Source: Actinomycetes bacterium
Lineage (GTDB): Bacteria; Actinomycetota; Actinomycetes; Actinomycetales; Microbacteriaceae
Reading direction: 5' to 3'
NCBI GenBank assembly: GCA_023390155.1
Contig: JAEWDJ010000015.1
Span: 1-13,568 of the forward strand
Length of the DNA stretch: 13,568 bases
The translations under genes and the position numbers were made by a program. Numbering within the stretch: the first letter of the stretch is position 1; each line of letters opens with the position of its first letter. Below are positions 1 through 6,540 of this stretch, in pieces. Under the pieces are notes generated by a model that saw only the letters and a program-made list of their open reading frames with translations, was not told the DNA's origin and did not search any database.

Positions 1-1
1 C

Positions 2-1444
2 GTGATGCCTGCTCCTGAGCCGGCGTCCGGGACGCCTGCTCCCGCGCCCGCTGACCGGTCACGGCCGCACGAGGACGTGCGCCCCGCCTGGTCGAGCGTG
101 CCGGCCTCCAGCGCCGACGAGCAGCGCGAGGCGCTCGACCGCCTCGACTTCGACGCGGTCATCACGGGACCGATCGCCCAGGTCGAGGAGCCCCAGCCCG
201 AGCCGGTCGGCGCCGCCGTGCGCCACGGCTCCGATGACCTCTCGGCCGACCATCCCGCGCGCGCCCTGTTCGGTGCCCTGCACGACGAACCCGGAGCGGA
301 TGACGCGGCCCCTCCGACCGGGGAGTCGCCGCTCGCGTGGCGGCAGCAGAACTATCTCTCGCACCAGGAGCCGAAGCGCAAGCGCGGCTGGGTCAAGCCG
401 CTGATCGTCGTGGTCGTCATCCTCGCCGTGCTCGGCGGGATGGCCGGTGCGGCGTACACGATCTTCCAGCCGCAGGTCGCGCAGCTCGTCAACGCGCTCA
501 CCCCGAAGGATGACGACTACCCGGGGGACGGCACCGGCGAGGTGCTGTTCACCATCGTCTCGGGCGACACGGGCTCCGACATCGCGACCAACCTCCACAA
601 GGCGGGGGTCACGAAGTCCTACGACGCCTTCTACTCCCTCCTCCTGCGCCAGAAGCCCGAGGTCGACTTCCAGCCGGGCGTCTTCAAGCTGAAGAAGGAG
701 ATGAGCGCCCAGTCCGCGCTGATCGCGCTGCAGGACACCGCGAGCCGGGTCGAGAACACGGCGGTGATCCCGGAGGGGACGGCCGCGGTCGACGCTCTGC
801 AGATCGTGGCGGAGCAGACGAAGATCCCGCTGGCCGACCTCCAGGCGGCGGCCGCGAACCCGGCCGACTACGGGCTCCCCGCGGAGGCGAAGTCGCTCGA
901 GGGCTTCCTCTTCCCGGCCACGTACACGTTCGCACCCGGCACGACCGCGCACGACGCCATCAAGACGATGGTCGACCGCATGTTCCAGTCCCTCGACGCG
1001 GCCGGCGTGGCCCCGGAGAACCGGTGGAACACCATCGTGCTCGCGTCCGTCGTGCAGCGGGAGGCGGGCCTCAAGGACGACTACCCGAAGGTGGCGCGTG
1101 TCTTCCTCAACCGGCTCGCCCAGGGCTGGAACCTGCAGTCCGACGCGACCGTGGCGTACGGCACCGGGAACACCCATCGCGTCGAGACGACCGACGCGGA
1201 ACGCGCCGACGCCGGCAACCCGTACAACACCTACGCGCACGCCGGCCTCCCGGTCGGACCGATCTCGAACCCGGGCGACCTCGCCATCGACGCCGTCGTG
1301 CACCCCGCCGACGGACCGTGGATGTTCTTCGTCACCTGGAACCTCGAGACGGGCGAGACGATCTTCTCGACGACCGAGGCCGAGCACGAGGCGGCGGTCG
1401 AGAAGTGGCAGCAATGGATGAAGGACAACCCCGGCTATGAGTGA
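2..1444 (+). CDS. mltG: Endolytic murein transglycosylase MltG (5' end at window edge)
   Basis: MltG is a membrane-anchored lytic transglycosylase that cleaves nascent glycan strands and is thought to end their polymerisation. The 480 visible residues begin with a Pro/Ala/acidic cytoplasmic region (1-130) ending in basic KRKRGWVK. One membrane segment follows (about 131-155), then a LysM-like extracytoplasmic part (about 180-230) and the catalytic YceG fold. Family motifs seen are LEGFLFPATYTF (299-310), ASVVQREAG (348-356) with the presumed catalytic Glu354, LNRL (369-372), LQSDATVAYG (378-387) and YNTYAHAGLPVGPISNPG (408-425). The start is uncertain: GTG at 2, ATG at 5, or further upstream outside the window. 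A TGA at 3-5 overlaps the ATG at 5 by one base and could be the stop of an upstream gene, which would favour ATG 5. The end overlaps aroE by 8 nt. Functional assignment is secure. Confidence 0.93.
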   Translation: MMPAPEPASGTPAPAPADRSRPHEDVRPAWSSVPASSADEQREALDRLDFDAVITGPIAQVEEPQPEPVGAAVRHGSDDLSADHPARALFGALHDEPGADDAAPPTGESPLAWRQQNYLSHQEPKRKRGWVKPLIVVVVILAVLGGMAGAAYTIFQPQVAQLVNALTPKDDDYPGDGTGEVLFTIVSGDTGSDIATNLHKAGVTKSYDAFYSLLLRQKPEVDFQPGVFKLKKEMSAQSALIALQDTASRVENTAVIPEGTAAVDALQIVAEQTKIPLADLQAAAANPADYGLPAEAKSLEGFLFPATYTFAPGTTAHDAIKTMVDRMFQSLDAAGVAPENRWNTIVLASVVQREAGLKDDYPKVARVFLNRLAQGWNLQSDATVAYGTGNTHRVETTDAERADAGNPYNTYAHAGLPVGPISNPGDLAIDAVVHPADGPWMFFVTWNLETGETIFSTTEAEHEAAVEKWQQWMKDNPGYE

Positions 1445-2756
1445 CACCAGCAAGACCCCGCGCGCGACCGGCGACGGCGACGACCGCGATCGGCAGGGCG
1501 TCGCTGAGGAGACCGTCGTCGAGGAGGCCGTCGCTGAGGAGACCATCGCTGAGGAGACCGTCGTCGAGGAGGCGTCGGCCGACGAGGGCGCGGCGGTCGA
1601 GGACGGCGTGTCCGAGGCGGATGCGGAGTCGATGATCGCCGCGCTGGTCGAGGCAGAGCGCGAGGCGGAAGCCGAGGAGGCCGCGGTCGCCGAGGCGGAG
1701 GAGGCCGCCGAGCGGGAAGAGCCGGCGGACGACGACGGGTCGGCGGACGAGAGCGGGCCCGTGGGCGACGTCGAGCCGGCGGGCGACGACGACACGGCTG
1801 TCCCCGCCGAGCCCGCGTCGGCACCCGCCGCGAAGCCGGTCGCCACCAAGCCCGCCAAGAAGCCCGCTGCGGCCAAAGCGGCGAAGAAGTCCCGGGGCGA
1901 GAAGCGTTCGCTCGCCGTCCTCGGCTCGCCGATCGCCCACTCCCAGTCGCCCGCGCTGCAGAAGGCCGCGTACGACGTGCTCGGGCTGGACTGGTCGTAC
2001 GAGCCGGTCGAGGTCACCGAGGAGACGCTCGCGGGCTTCATCGACGGACTGGGCGCCGAGTGGCGGGGGCTCTCGCTGACGATGCCGCTCAAGAAGGCCG
2101 TCCTGCCGCTCCTCACCGAGATCGACCGCGTCGCCGAGCAGACGGGCGCCGCGAACACGGTGCTCCTCGACGGGGAGGATGTGCGCGGCTTCAACACGGA
2201 CGTGGCCGGAATCGTCCGTGCCCTCGCCGGCGCGGGCGTGACGTCGGCGCACTACGTCCACATCCTGGGCGGGGGAGCGACGGCGGCCTCGGCGCTCGTC
2301 GCCGCGGCGGAGCTCGGAGCGGAGCGCGTCGATGTGCACGTGCGCGACCTGACCCGCAGCGTGTGGCTCGAGCCGCTCGCGCACGAGCTGGGGCTCATGG
2401 TGCGCCTCCGCTCGCTCCCGCAGGCCGATCGCTCGCTCGACGTGCCGGACCTCGTGATCAGCACTCTCCCGGGCGGAGCGCGCCCGGATGTGCTCTACAC
2501 CGACTCCACCCGGCGCCGGGCCGTGCTGCTCGACGTCGCCTACGAGCCGTGGCCGAGCGCGCTCGCGACCGCGTGGGGTTCGGTCGGGGGCACCGTCGTC
2601 TCCGGTCTGTCGATGCTCGTCCACCAGGCGCTGCTGCAGGTGCGCATCTTCGTCTCGGGGGATCCGCTGGAGCCGCTGGACGACGAGGACGCCGTGCTCG
2701 CGGCCATGCTCACGGCCGTCGGCATCGACGCCGCGGGCGTCCCGCTGGAGGCCTGA
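1437..2756 (+). CDS. aroE: Shikimate dehydrogenase with long charged N-terminal extension
   Basis: AroE reduces 3-dehydroshikimate to shikimate with NADPH. The enzyme domain occupies about residues 156-439 of 439. Motifs are GSPIAHSQSP (163-172, shikimate binding), SLTMPLK (213-219, catalytic Lys219), GAANT (237-241), GFNTD (251-255, catalytic Asp255), a Gly-rich cofactor turn GGGATAA (278-284) and GLSMLVHQ (390-397). Family members are usually about 270-290 residues, so roughly 155 extra residues precede the domain. The extra part is acidic and repetitive (about 22-120), then Pro/Ala/Lys-rich and basic (about 123-156). The start ATG at 1437 is chosen because it overlaps the mltG stop (ATGAGTGA) and has AAGGA at 1421-1425. 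In-frame ATG 1632 and GTG 1761 have no convincing SD, and neither would remove the whole extension. The dehydrogenase call is secure; the role of the extension is unknown. Confidence 0.93.
   Translation: MSDTSKTPRATGDGDDRDRQGVAEETVVEEAVAEETIAEETVVEEASADEGAAVEDGVSEADAESMIAALVEAEREAEAEEAAVAEAEEAAEREEPADDDGSADESGPVGDVEPAGDDDTAVPAEPASAPAAKPVATKPAKKPAAAKAAKKSRGEKRSLAVLGSPIAHSQSPALQKAAYDVLGLDWSYEPVEVTEETLAGFIDGLGAEWRGLSLTMPLKKAVLPLLTEIDRVAEQTGAANTVLLDGEDVRGFNTDVAGIVRALAGAGVTSAHYVHILGGGATAASALVAAAELGAERVDVHVRDLTRSVWLEPLAHELGLMVRLRSLPQADRSLDVPDLVISTLPGGARPDVLYTDSTRRRAVLLDVAYEPWPSALATAWGSVGGTVVSGLSMLVHQALLQVRIFVSGDPLEPLDDEDAVLAAMLTAVGIDAAGVPLEA
1500..1574 (+). repeat. Five-copy 15-bp in-frame tandem repeat within aroE
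   Basis: Five contiguous 15-bp units encode VAEET, VVEEA, VAEET, IAEET and VVEEA (AroE residues 22-46). The units are GTCGCTGAGGAGACC (1500-1514 and 1530-1544), ATCGCTGAGGAGACC (1545-1559), GTCGTCGAGGAGGCC (1515-1529) and the same with final G (1560-1574). The block 1500-1528 recurs at 1545-1573 with one base changed. Because the unit is a multiple of three, copy-number change would keep the reading frame. Ala is written GCT in three units, although the surrounding gene prefers GCC/GCG. Confidence 0.9.
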
Positions 2757-2791
2757 GCGCCGTCACACCGCGCGGAGCGCCCCGGCCGCTG

Positions 2792-2806
2792 TGCCAGAAT
2801 CGAAGC
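2792..2806 (+). promoter_or_regulatory. Candidate leaderless promoter for aroC (extended -10)
   Basis: TGCCAGAAT (2792-2800) resembles an extended -10 (TGnTAnnnT) with one mismatch (C for the first T). It ends six bases before the aroC ATG at 2807, so transcription would begin at or next to the start codon. No good SD precedes the ATG and no clear -35 is visible. Leaderless genes with this spacing are common in actinobacteria. This is inference from motif and distance only. Confidence 0.35.
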
Positions 2807-4015
2807 ATGCTTCGTTGGCTCACGGCCGGGGAATCCCACGGCCCCGAACTCATCGCCGTCCTGGAGGGTCTCCCCGCCGGGGTCCCGGTCTCGCTCGACG
2901 CCATCCGCGCCGACCTGGCCCGCCGCAAGCTCGGCTACGGGCGCGGCGCGCGCATGAAGTTCGAGCAGGACGCGCTCGACATCTCGGGCGGCGTCCGCCA
3001 CGGCTACAGCCTGGGCAGCCCCATCGCCCTCCGCATCGGCAACACCGAGTGGCCGAAGTGGGTCGACGTGATGAGCGCCGAGCCGGTCGACCCGGAGAAG
3101 CTCGCCGGGGGCCGCGGCGCCGCGCTCACCCGCCCGCGTCCGGGCCACGCCGACCTCGTCGGCATGCAGAAGTACGGCTTCGACGAGGCGCGTCCCGTGC
3201 TGGAGCGCGCGAGCGCCCGCGAGACCGCGGCTCGGGTCGCCCTGGGCGCCGTCGCCCGCTCGTTCCTCGCCGAGCTGGGCATCACGCTCGTCAGTCACAC
3301 GCTCTCGATCGGCCCGGTCCGCGTCCCAGAGGGGTCCCCGCTGCCGACGCCCGCCGACGTGGAGGCGCTGGACGCCGATCCGCTGCGCTGCTTCGACCCC
3401 GCGACCTCCGAGAAGATGGTCGCGGAGGTGGACGCCGCCCACAAGGACGGCGACACCCTCGGCGGCGTCGTGGAGGTCCTCGCCTACGGCGTCCCGCCGG
3501 GGCTCGGCTCGCACGTCCACTGGGACCGCCGCCTCGACGGGCAGCTCGCCGCGGCCCTCATGGGCATCCAGGCGATCAAGGGCGTGGAGGTCGGCGACGG
3601 CTTCCTCACGACCACCCGGCGCGGCTCGGAGGCGCACGACGAGCTCCTCGCGGAGGACGGCACGATCGTCCGCGCGAGCGACAAGGCGGGCGGCACCGAG
3701 GGCGGCATGAGCACGGGCACGGTCCTGCGCGTCCGCGCCGGCATGAAGCCGATCGCCACCGTTCCGCACGCGCTGCGCACGATCGACATCGCGACGAGCG
3801 AGGCGGCGGCCGCGCACCACCAGCGCTCCGACGTCTGCGCCGTGCCCGCGGCCGGCGTGGTCGCGGAGGCGATGGTCGCGCTGGTGCTCGCGAACTCCGT
3901 GCTCGAGAAGTTCGGCGGCGACTCCCTGCCCGAGACGGCCCGCAACCTGCGCGGCTACCTCGACGCCATCCCGCAGAACCTGACGACGGAGCGCGTCGGC
4001 GCGCAGAACGCCTGA
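2807..4015 (+). CDS. aroC: Chorismate synthase
   Basis: AroC converts 5-enolpyruvylshikimate-3-phosphate to chorismate using reduced FMN, the last common step to aromatic amino acids, folate and menaquinone. The 402-residue product carries the family signatures GESHG (8-12, with His11), the Arg-rich NADPH/FMN region RRKLGYGRGARM (39-50), RPGHADL (111-117), ERASARETAARVA (133-145), GGTEGGMSTG (295-304) and RSDVCAVPA (340-348). About 400 residues is normal for actinobacterial AroC (E. coli about 360). ATG 2807 starts exactly at the conserved N-terminus (MLRWLTAGESHG). The open frame continues upstream through aroE, but that part reads as Arg/Gly-rich shadow sequence. A 50-nt spacer separates it from aroE, the largest gap before the one ahead of efp, and holds a possible promoter. 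aroK follows after 5 nt. Confidence 0.97.
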   Translation: MLRWLTAGESHGPELIAVLEGLPAGVPVSLDAIRADLARRKLGYGRGARMKFEQDALDISGGVRHGYSLGSPIALRIGNTEWPKWVDVMSAEPVDPEKLAGGRGAALTRPRPGHADLVGMQKYGFDEARPVLERASARETAARVALGAVARSFLAELGITLVSHTLSIGPVRVPEGSPLPTPADVEALDADPLRCFDPATSEKMVAEVDAAHKDGDTLGGVVEVLAYGVPPGLGSHVHWDRRLDGQLAAALMGIQAIKGVEVGDGFLTTTRRGSEAHDELLAEDGTIVRASDKAGGTEGGMSTGTVLRVRAGMKPIATVPHALRTIDIATSEAAAAHHQRSDVCAVPAAGVVAEAMVALVLANSVLEKFGGDSLPETARNLRGYLDAIPQNLTTERVGAQNA

Positions 4016-4020
4016 GCGCC

Positions 4021-4518
4021 GTGACGGTCGTCCTGATCGGCCCGCCGGCTGCGGGCAAGACGCGGCTGGGCAAACGGCTGGCGAAGCGTCTGGGCCTGGC
4101 CTTCATCGACACCGATGCGCGCGTGGTCGCCGATCACGGCCCGATCGCCGACATCTTCGCCGAGCACGGCGAACCGCACTTCCGGGCGCTCGAGCGCGCC
4201 GAGGTGGCCGCTGCCCTCCAGGAGGGCGGGGTCGTCTCGCTCGGCGGCGGGGCCGTTCTCGACCTCGACACCCGCGCGGATCTGGCGGGGCTTCGGGTCG
4301 TGCTGCTGACCGTGCAGCCCGAGGCCATCGCCCAGCGCATCACCGGCGGCAAGCGCCCGCTGGTCACCGACATCGAATCGTGGAAGAGGCTCGTCGCCGA
4401 GCGCGCCGAGCTCTACGCATCGCTCGCGGACTACACCGCGGACACCTCGTCCCGCCCGATCGAGACCATCGTGGAAGAGATCGCCGAGTGGGTCGAGCAG
4501 GAGGAAGGACACCGATGA
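4021..4518 (+). CDS. aroK: Shikimate kinase
   Basis: AroK phosphorylates shikimate at the 3-hydroxyl with ATP. The 165-residue protein has the usual family size. Visible are the P-loop GPPAAGKT (7-14, Lys13), FIDTD (28-32, with the shikimate-binding Asp), FAEHGEPHFRALE (46-58, Arg55), the shikimate-binding GGGA (75-78), the lid segment GGKRPLV (109-115) and a C-terminal Arg128-centred stretch RAELYASLAD. The GTG at 4021, five bases after the aroC TGA, is chosen because it begins the first beta strand just before the P-loop. The long upstream open frame is a shadow of aroC. There is little SD, so translational coupling to aroC is likely. The stop overlaps the aroB start (ATGA). The P-loop runs directly into TR where many kinases have ST, but the GxxxxGK[ST] rule is met. 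Confidence 0.95.
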   Translation: MTVVLIGPPAAGKTRLGKRLAKRLGLAFIDTDARVVADHGPIADIFAEHGEPHFRALERAEVAAALQEGGVVSLGGGAVLDLDTRADLAGLRVVLLTVQPEAIAQRITGGKRPLVTDIESWKRLVAERAELYASLADYTADTSSRPIETIVEEIAEWVEQEEGHR

Positions 4519-5600
4519 CCGACGCCGACGCCCCCACCGAGATCCTCGTCGCGGGGGAGGACCAGTACCCCGTGGTGGTCGGCCGCGGCCTCCGCTTCGG
4601 CCTCGCCGAGCACCTGGGCGACAAGGTCGCCAAGGTGCTGCTGGTGCACCCGCCGACCCTCGGCGCAGCGGCCGCGGAGCTCCGTGAGTCCCTGCTCGGC
4701 CGCTACGAGGTGCTGCTGGCCGAGGTGCCGGACGCCGAGGCCGCGAAGCGCGTGGAGGTGGCCGCCTTCCTCTGGCAGATCATGGGCCAGGCCGACTTCA
4801 CCCGCTCGGACGCGGTTGTCGGCTTCGGCGGCGGTGCGGTGACGGACCTCGCGGGCTTCGCCGCGGCGACCTGGCTGCGCGGTGTGAAGCTCATCCAGGT
4901 GCCGACGACGCTGCTGGGGATGGTCGACGCGGCCGTCGGCGGCAAGACGGGCATCAACACCGCCGAGGGCAAGAACCTCGTCGGCGCCTTCTACGCGCCG
5001 GCCGCGGTGGTGTGCGACCTCGACACCCTGGCCTCGCTCGGTCGCAACGAGATCCTGGCGGGCTTCGGTGAGGTCGTGAAGTACGGGTTCATCGCCGAGC
5101 CCGAGATCCTCGACATCATCGAGCGCGACGTGGACGTCGCCACCGACCCTGGGTCGCCCGAGTTCCGCCGCCTGGTGGAGCTGTCGATCGGCATCAAGGC
5201 GCGCGTCGTGGGGGAGGACTTCACCGAGCAGGGGCTGCGGGAGATCCTGAACTACGGCCACACGCTGGGGCACGCGATCGAGCACGCCGAGCGCTACCAG
5301 TGGCGGCACGGCGCCGCGGTCTCCGTCGGGATGGTCTTCGCCGCCGAGCTCGGTCGGCTCAGCGGGCGGCTCCCGGACGAGGTGGCCGACCGGCACCGCC
5401 GCATCCTGGAGTCGCTGACGCTGCCGACCAGCTACCCGCTCGGACGCTGGCAGACGCTGCTGGCGACGATGCAGCGGGACAAGAAGGCGCGCGGGAGCCT
5501 CCTGCGTTTCATCGTCCTGGACGACCTGGCCCGCCCGACCGTACTGGCCGGACCCGACCAGAGCCTGCTCTTCGCCGCGTACCAGGAGATCGCCTCCTGA
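4515..5600 (+). CDS. aroB: 3-dehydroquinate synthase
   Basis: AroB cyclises DAHP to 3-dehydroquinate using NAD and a divalent metal. The product is 361 residues, normal for the family. Key parts are the NAD-binding GGGAVTDLAGFAAATW (105-120), QVPTTLLGMVDAAVGGKTGI (128-147), GKNLVGAFYAP (152-162), GFGEVVKYG (183-191, metal ligand Glu186), NYGHTLGHAIEH (247-258, including His249) and RHGAAVSVGM (264-273, likely metal ligand His265). ATG 4515 overlaps the aroK stop by 4 nt and has a strong SD GAGGAAGGA (4501-4509). The stop overlaps the next start by one base (TGATG). The identification is firm. Confidence 0.96.
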   Translation: MTDADAPTEILVAGEDQYPVVVGRGLRFGLAEHLGDKVAKVLLVHPPTLGAAAAELRESLLGRYEVLLAEVPDAEAAKRVEVAAFLWQIMGQADFTRSDAVVGFGGGAVTDLAGFAAATWLRGVKLIQVPTTLLGMVDAAVGGKTGINTAEGKNLVGAFYAPAAVVCDLDTLASLGRNEILAGFGEVVKYGFIAEPEILDIIERDVDVATDPGSPEFRRLVELSIGIKARVVGEDFTEQGLREILNYGHTLGHAIEHAERYQWRHGAAVSVGMVFAAELGRLSGRLPDEVADRHRRILESLTLPTSYPLGRWQTLLATMQRDKKARGSLLRFIVLDDLARPTVLAGPDQSLLFAAYQEIAS

Positions 5601-5992
5601 TGAGCGCGCGCACGGTCGCCGAGAAGCTGCTGGTGAAGCCGGGCGACGTGATCGCCGTCGCGGCGCCGGAGGCCGGACTCGGCGCCCTGCTGGAGCCGCT
5701 GCCGGCCGGCGCCCGCGTGGGGACGGCGGAGGAGGCGGCCGTCGCGGTCGTGTTCGTCCGCACCCGGGCTGAGCTGCTCGGGCGCTTCGCCGCCGAGCTG
5801 CCGGCCCTCGGGTCGGCGCGCGCGGTGTGGTTCGTGTACCCGAAGGGCGGTCGCGCGGACGTCAACCGCGACACGATCATCCGGGAGGCGGGCGCGTTCG
5901 GGTGGCGTCCGATCAGCAACGTCGCGGTGGATGACGTGTGGTCTGCCGTGCGCGTCCGGCCGCTGACCGACGCGGACGCACCGGTAGGGTGA
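5600..5992 (+). CDS. Small DUF3052-like protein of unknown function
   Basis: This 130-residue protein lies between aroB and aroQ. It begins VAEKLLVKPGDVIAVAAPEA (about 6-25), has an alternating hydrophobic core, then VWFVYPKGG (about 89-97), DVNRDTIIREAGAFGW and NVAVDDVWSAVRVRP near the C-terminus. The layout (KPG near the start, a WxxxPK strand, a helix, then a VDDxWSxxRxR end) resembles the DUF3052 family as I remember it. No catalytic motif, signal peptide or membrane segment is visible. ATG 5600 overlaps the aroB stop (TGATG), and the TGA at 5990-5992 overlaps a possible GTG start of aroQ, so its translation is tied to both neighbours. Position suggests a tie to dehydroquinate metabolism, but that is guilt by association only. 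The gene is real with good confidence; the family is a moderate-confidence call. Confidence 0.75.
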   Translation: MSARTVAEKLLVKPGDVIAVAAPEAGLGALLEPLPAGARVGTAEEAAVAVVFVRTRAELLGRFAAELPALGSARAVWFVYPKGGRADVNRDTIIREAGAFGWRPISNVAVDDVWSAVRVRPLTDADAPVG

Positions 5993-5997
5993 GCGTC
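5985..5997 (+). promoter_or_regulatory. Candidate leaderless promoter for aroQ (-10 TAGGGT)
   Basis: TAGGGT (5985-5990) fits the actinobacterial TAnnnT -10 and ends seven bases before ATG 5998, placing the expected transcript start on the start codon. It overlaps the end of the upstream gene, and no -35 is evident. The same bases (GGTAGGGTGA) could instead act as a weak SD, so the evidence is ambiguous. Confidence 0.3.
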
Positions 5998-6435
5998 ATG
6001 AGCAGCGTCCTCGTCCTGAACGGCCCGAACCTCGGCCGGCTCGGCACCCGCGAGCCCGACGTCTACGGGTCCGGCACCCTCGACGACCTCGCCCGGCAGC
6101 TCCGGGAGGACGCGCCGGAGACGACGATCGACCTCCGCCAGACGGACGCCGAGGGCGAGCTGATCGGCTGGCTGCACGAGGCCGCCGACACGGGCGCCCC
6201 GGTCATCCTGAACGCCGGCGCCTGGACCCACTACTCGTTCGCCGTGCGCGACGCCGTGTCGCTCGTGACGAAGGCCGGCGGCACCGTGATCGAGGTGCAC
6301 CTGTCCAACCCGCACGCGCGCGAGGAGTTCCGCCACACCAGCGTCCTCACCGCCGTCGCGACGGGTGTGATCGCCGGTCTCGGCTTCGAGTCGTACCGGC
6401 TCGCGCTGGCGTACATTCGCCGAAACGCGCGCTGA
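5998..6435 (+). CDS. aroQ: Type II 3-dehydroquinate dehydratase
   Basis: AroQ is the small dodecameric type II enzyme that dehydrates 3-dehydroquinate to 3-dehydroshikimate, the step between AroB and AroE. The 145-residue product matches the family length. Motifs are NGPNLGRLGTREPDVYG (8-24) with Arg18 and the catalytic Tyr23, LNAGAWTHYS (71-80) with Asn72 and His78, HLSNPHAREEFRHTS (101-115) with the active-site His101 and Arg112, then GLGFESYRLAL near the C-terminus. ATG 5998 gives the conserved N-terminus MSSVLVLNGPNLG. A GTG at 5989 in the same frame would add three residues and make a 4-nt GTGA overlap with the upstream stop; I cannot exclude it. Confidence 0.96.
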   Translation: MSSVLVLNGPNLGRLGTREPDVYGSGTLDDLARQLREDAPETTIDLRQTDAEGELIGWLHEAADTGAPVILNAGAWTHYSFAVRDAVSLVTKAGGTVIEVHLSNPHAREEFRHTSVLTAVATGVIAGLGFESYRLALAYIRRNAR

Positions 6436-6445
6436 CGTCTAGAAT
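6416..6445 (+). promoter_or_regulatory. Candidate promoter and 5' leader of efp-nusB
   Basis: TAGAAT (6440-6445) is a close match to the -10 consensus; TTCGCC (6416-6421) is a poor -35 candidate 18 bp upstream, at the very end of aroQ. A start near 6452 would leave a leader of about 90 nt before efp. The 105-nt gap 6436-6540 is the longest gene-free stretch in the window. It contains a possible short hairpin (GCCGC 6455-6459 with GCGGC 6470-6474) without a U-tract, and only a weak SD before efp. Motif-based inference. Confidence 0.4.
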
Positions 6446-6540
6446 CTTCGTCGGGCCGCTGCTTCGCGCGCGGCGATGTGGACCGCTGACGCCCGCGGCT
6501 CCCACCCGGAACTCTTTCGCAAACTGAATGGATCTCGCGC

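Noticed and set aside
59..2624. Long minus-strand open frames opposite mltG and aroE (59-2197 and 1332-2624)
   Set aside because: They are Arg/Ser/Val-rich, match no family, and mirror well-supported plus-strand genes; long antisense frames are expected in very GC-rich coding DNA.
2751..2763. Identical 13-mer GCCTGAGCGCCGT at the ends of aroE (2751) and aroC (4010)
   Set aside because: Two copies of a short GC-rich word around stop codons; chance or shared Ala-stop context explains it, and there is no third copy or dyad symmetry.
2060..2806. In-frame upstream extension of aroC through aroE
   Set aside because: The conserved AroC N-terminus begins at ATG 2807; the upstream translation is an off-frame reading of aroE.
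2540..3820. Minus-strand 426-residue open frame opposite aroC
   Set aside because: Composition is shadow-like (Asp/Arg/Val/Ala runs), there is no recognisable motif, and aroC on the other strand is unambiguous.
2488..4020. In-frame upstream extension of aroK through aroC
   Set aside because: Arg/Pro/Gly-rich off-frame reading; shikimate kinase begins a few residues before the P-loop at GTG 4021.
6455..6474. Hairpin GCCGC...GCGGC between aroQ and efp as a terminator
   Set aside because: Only five base pairs and no following U-tract; it lies downstream of the likely efp promoter, so it is at most a leader structure.
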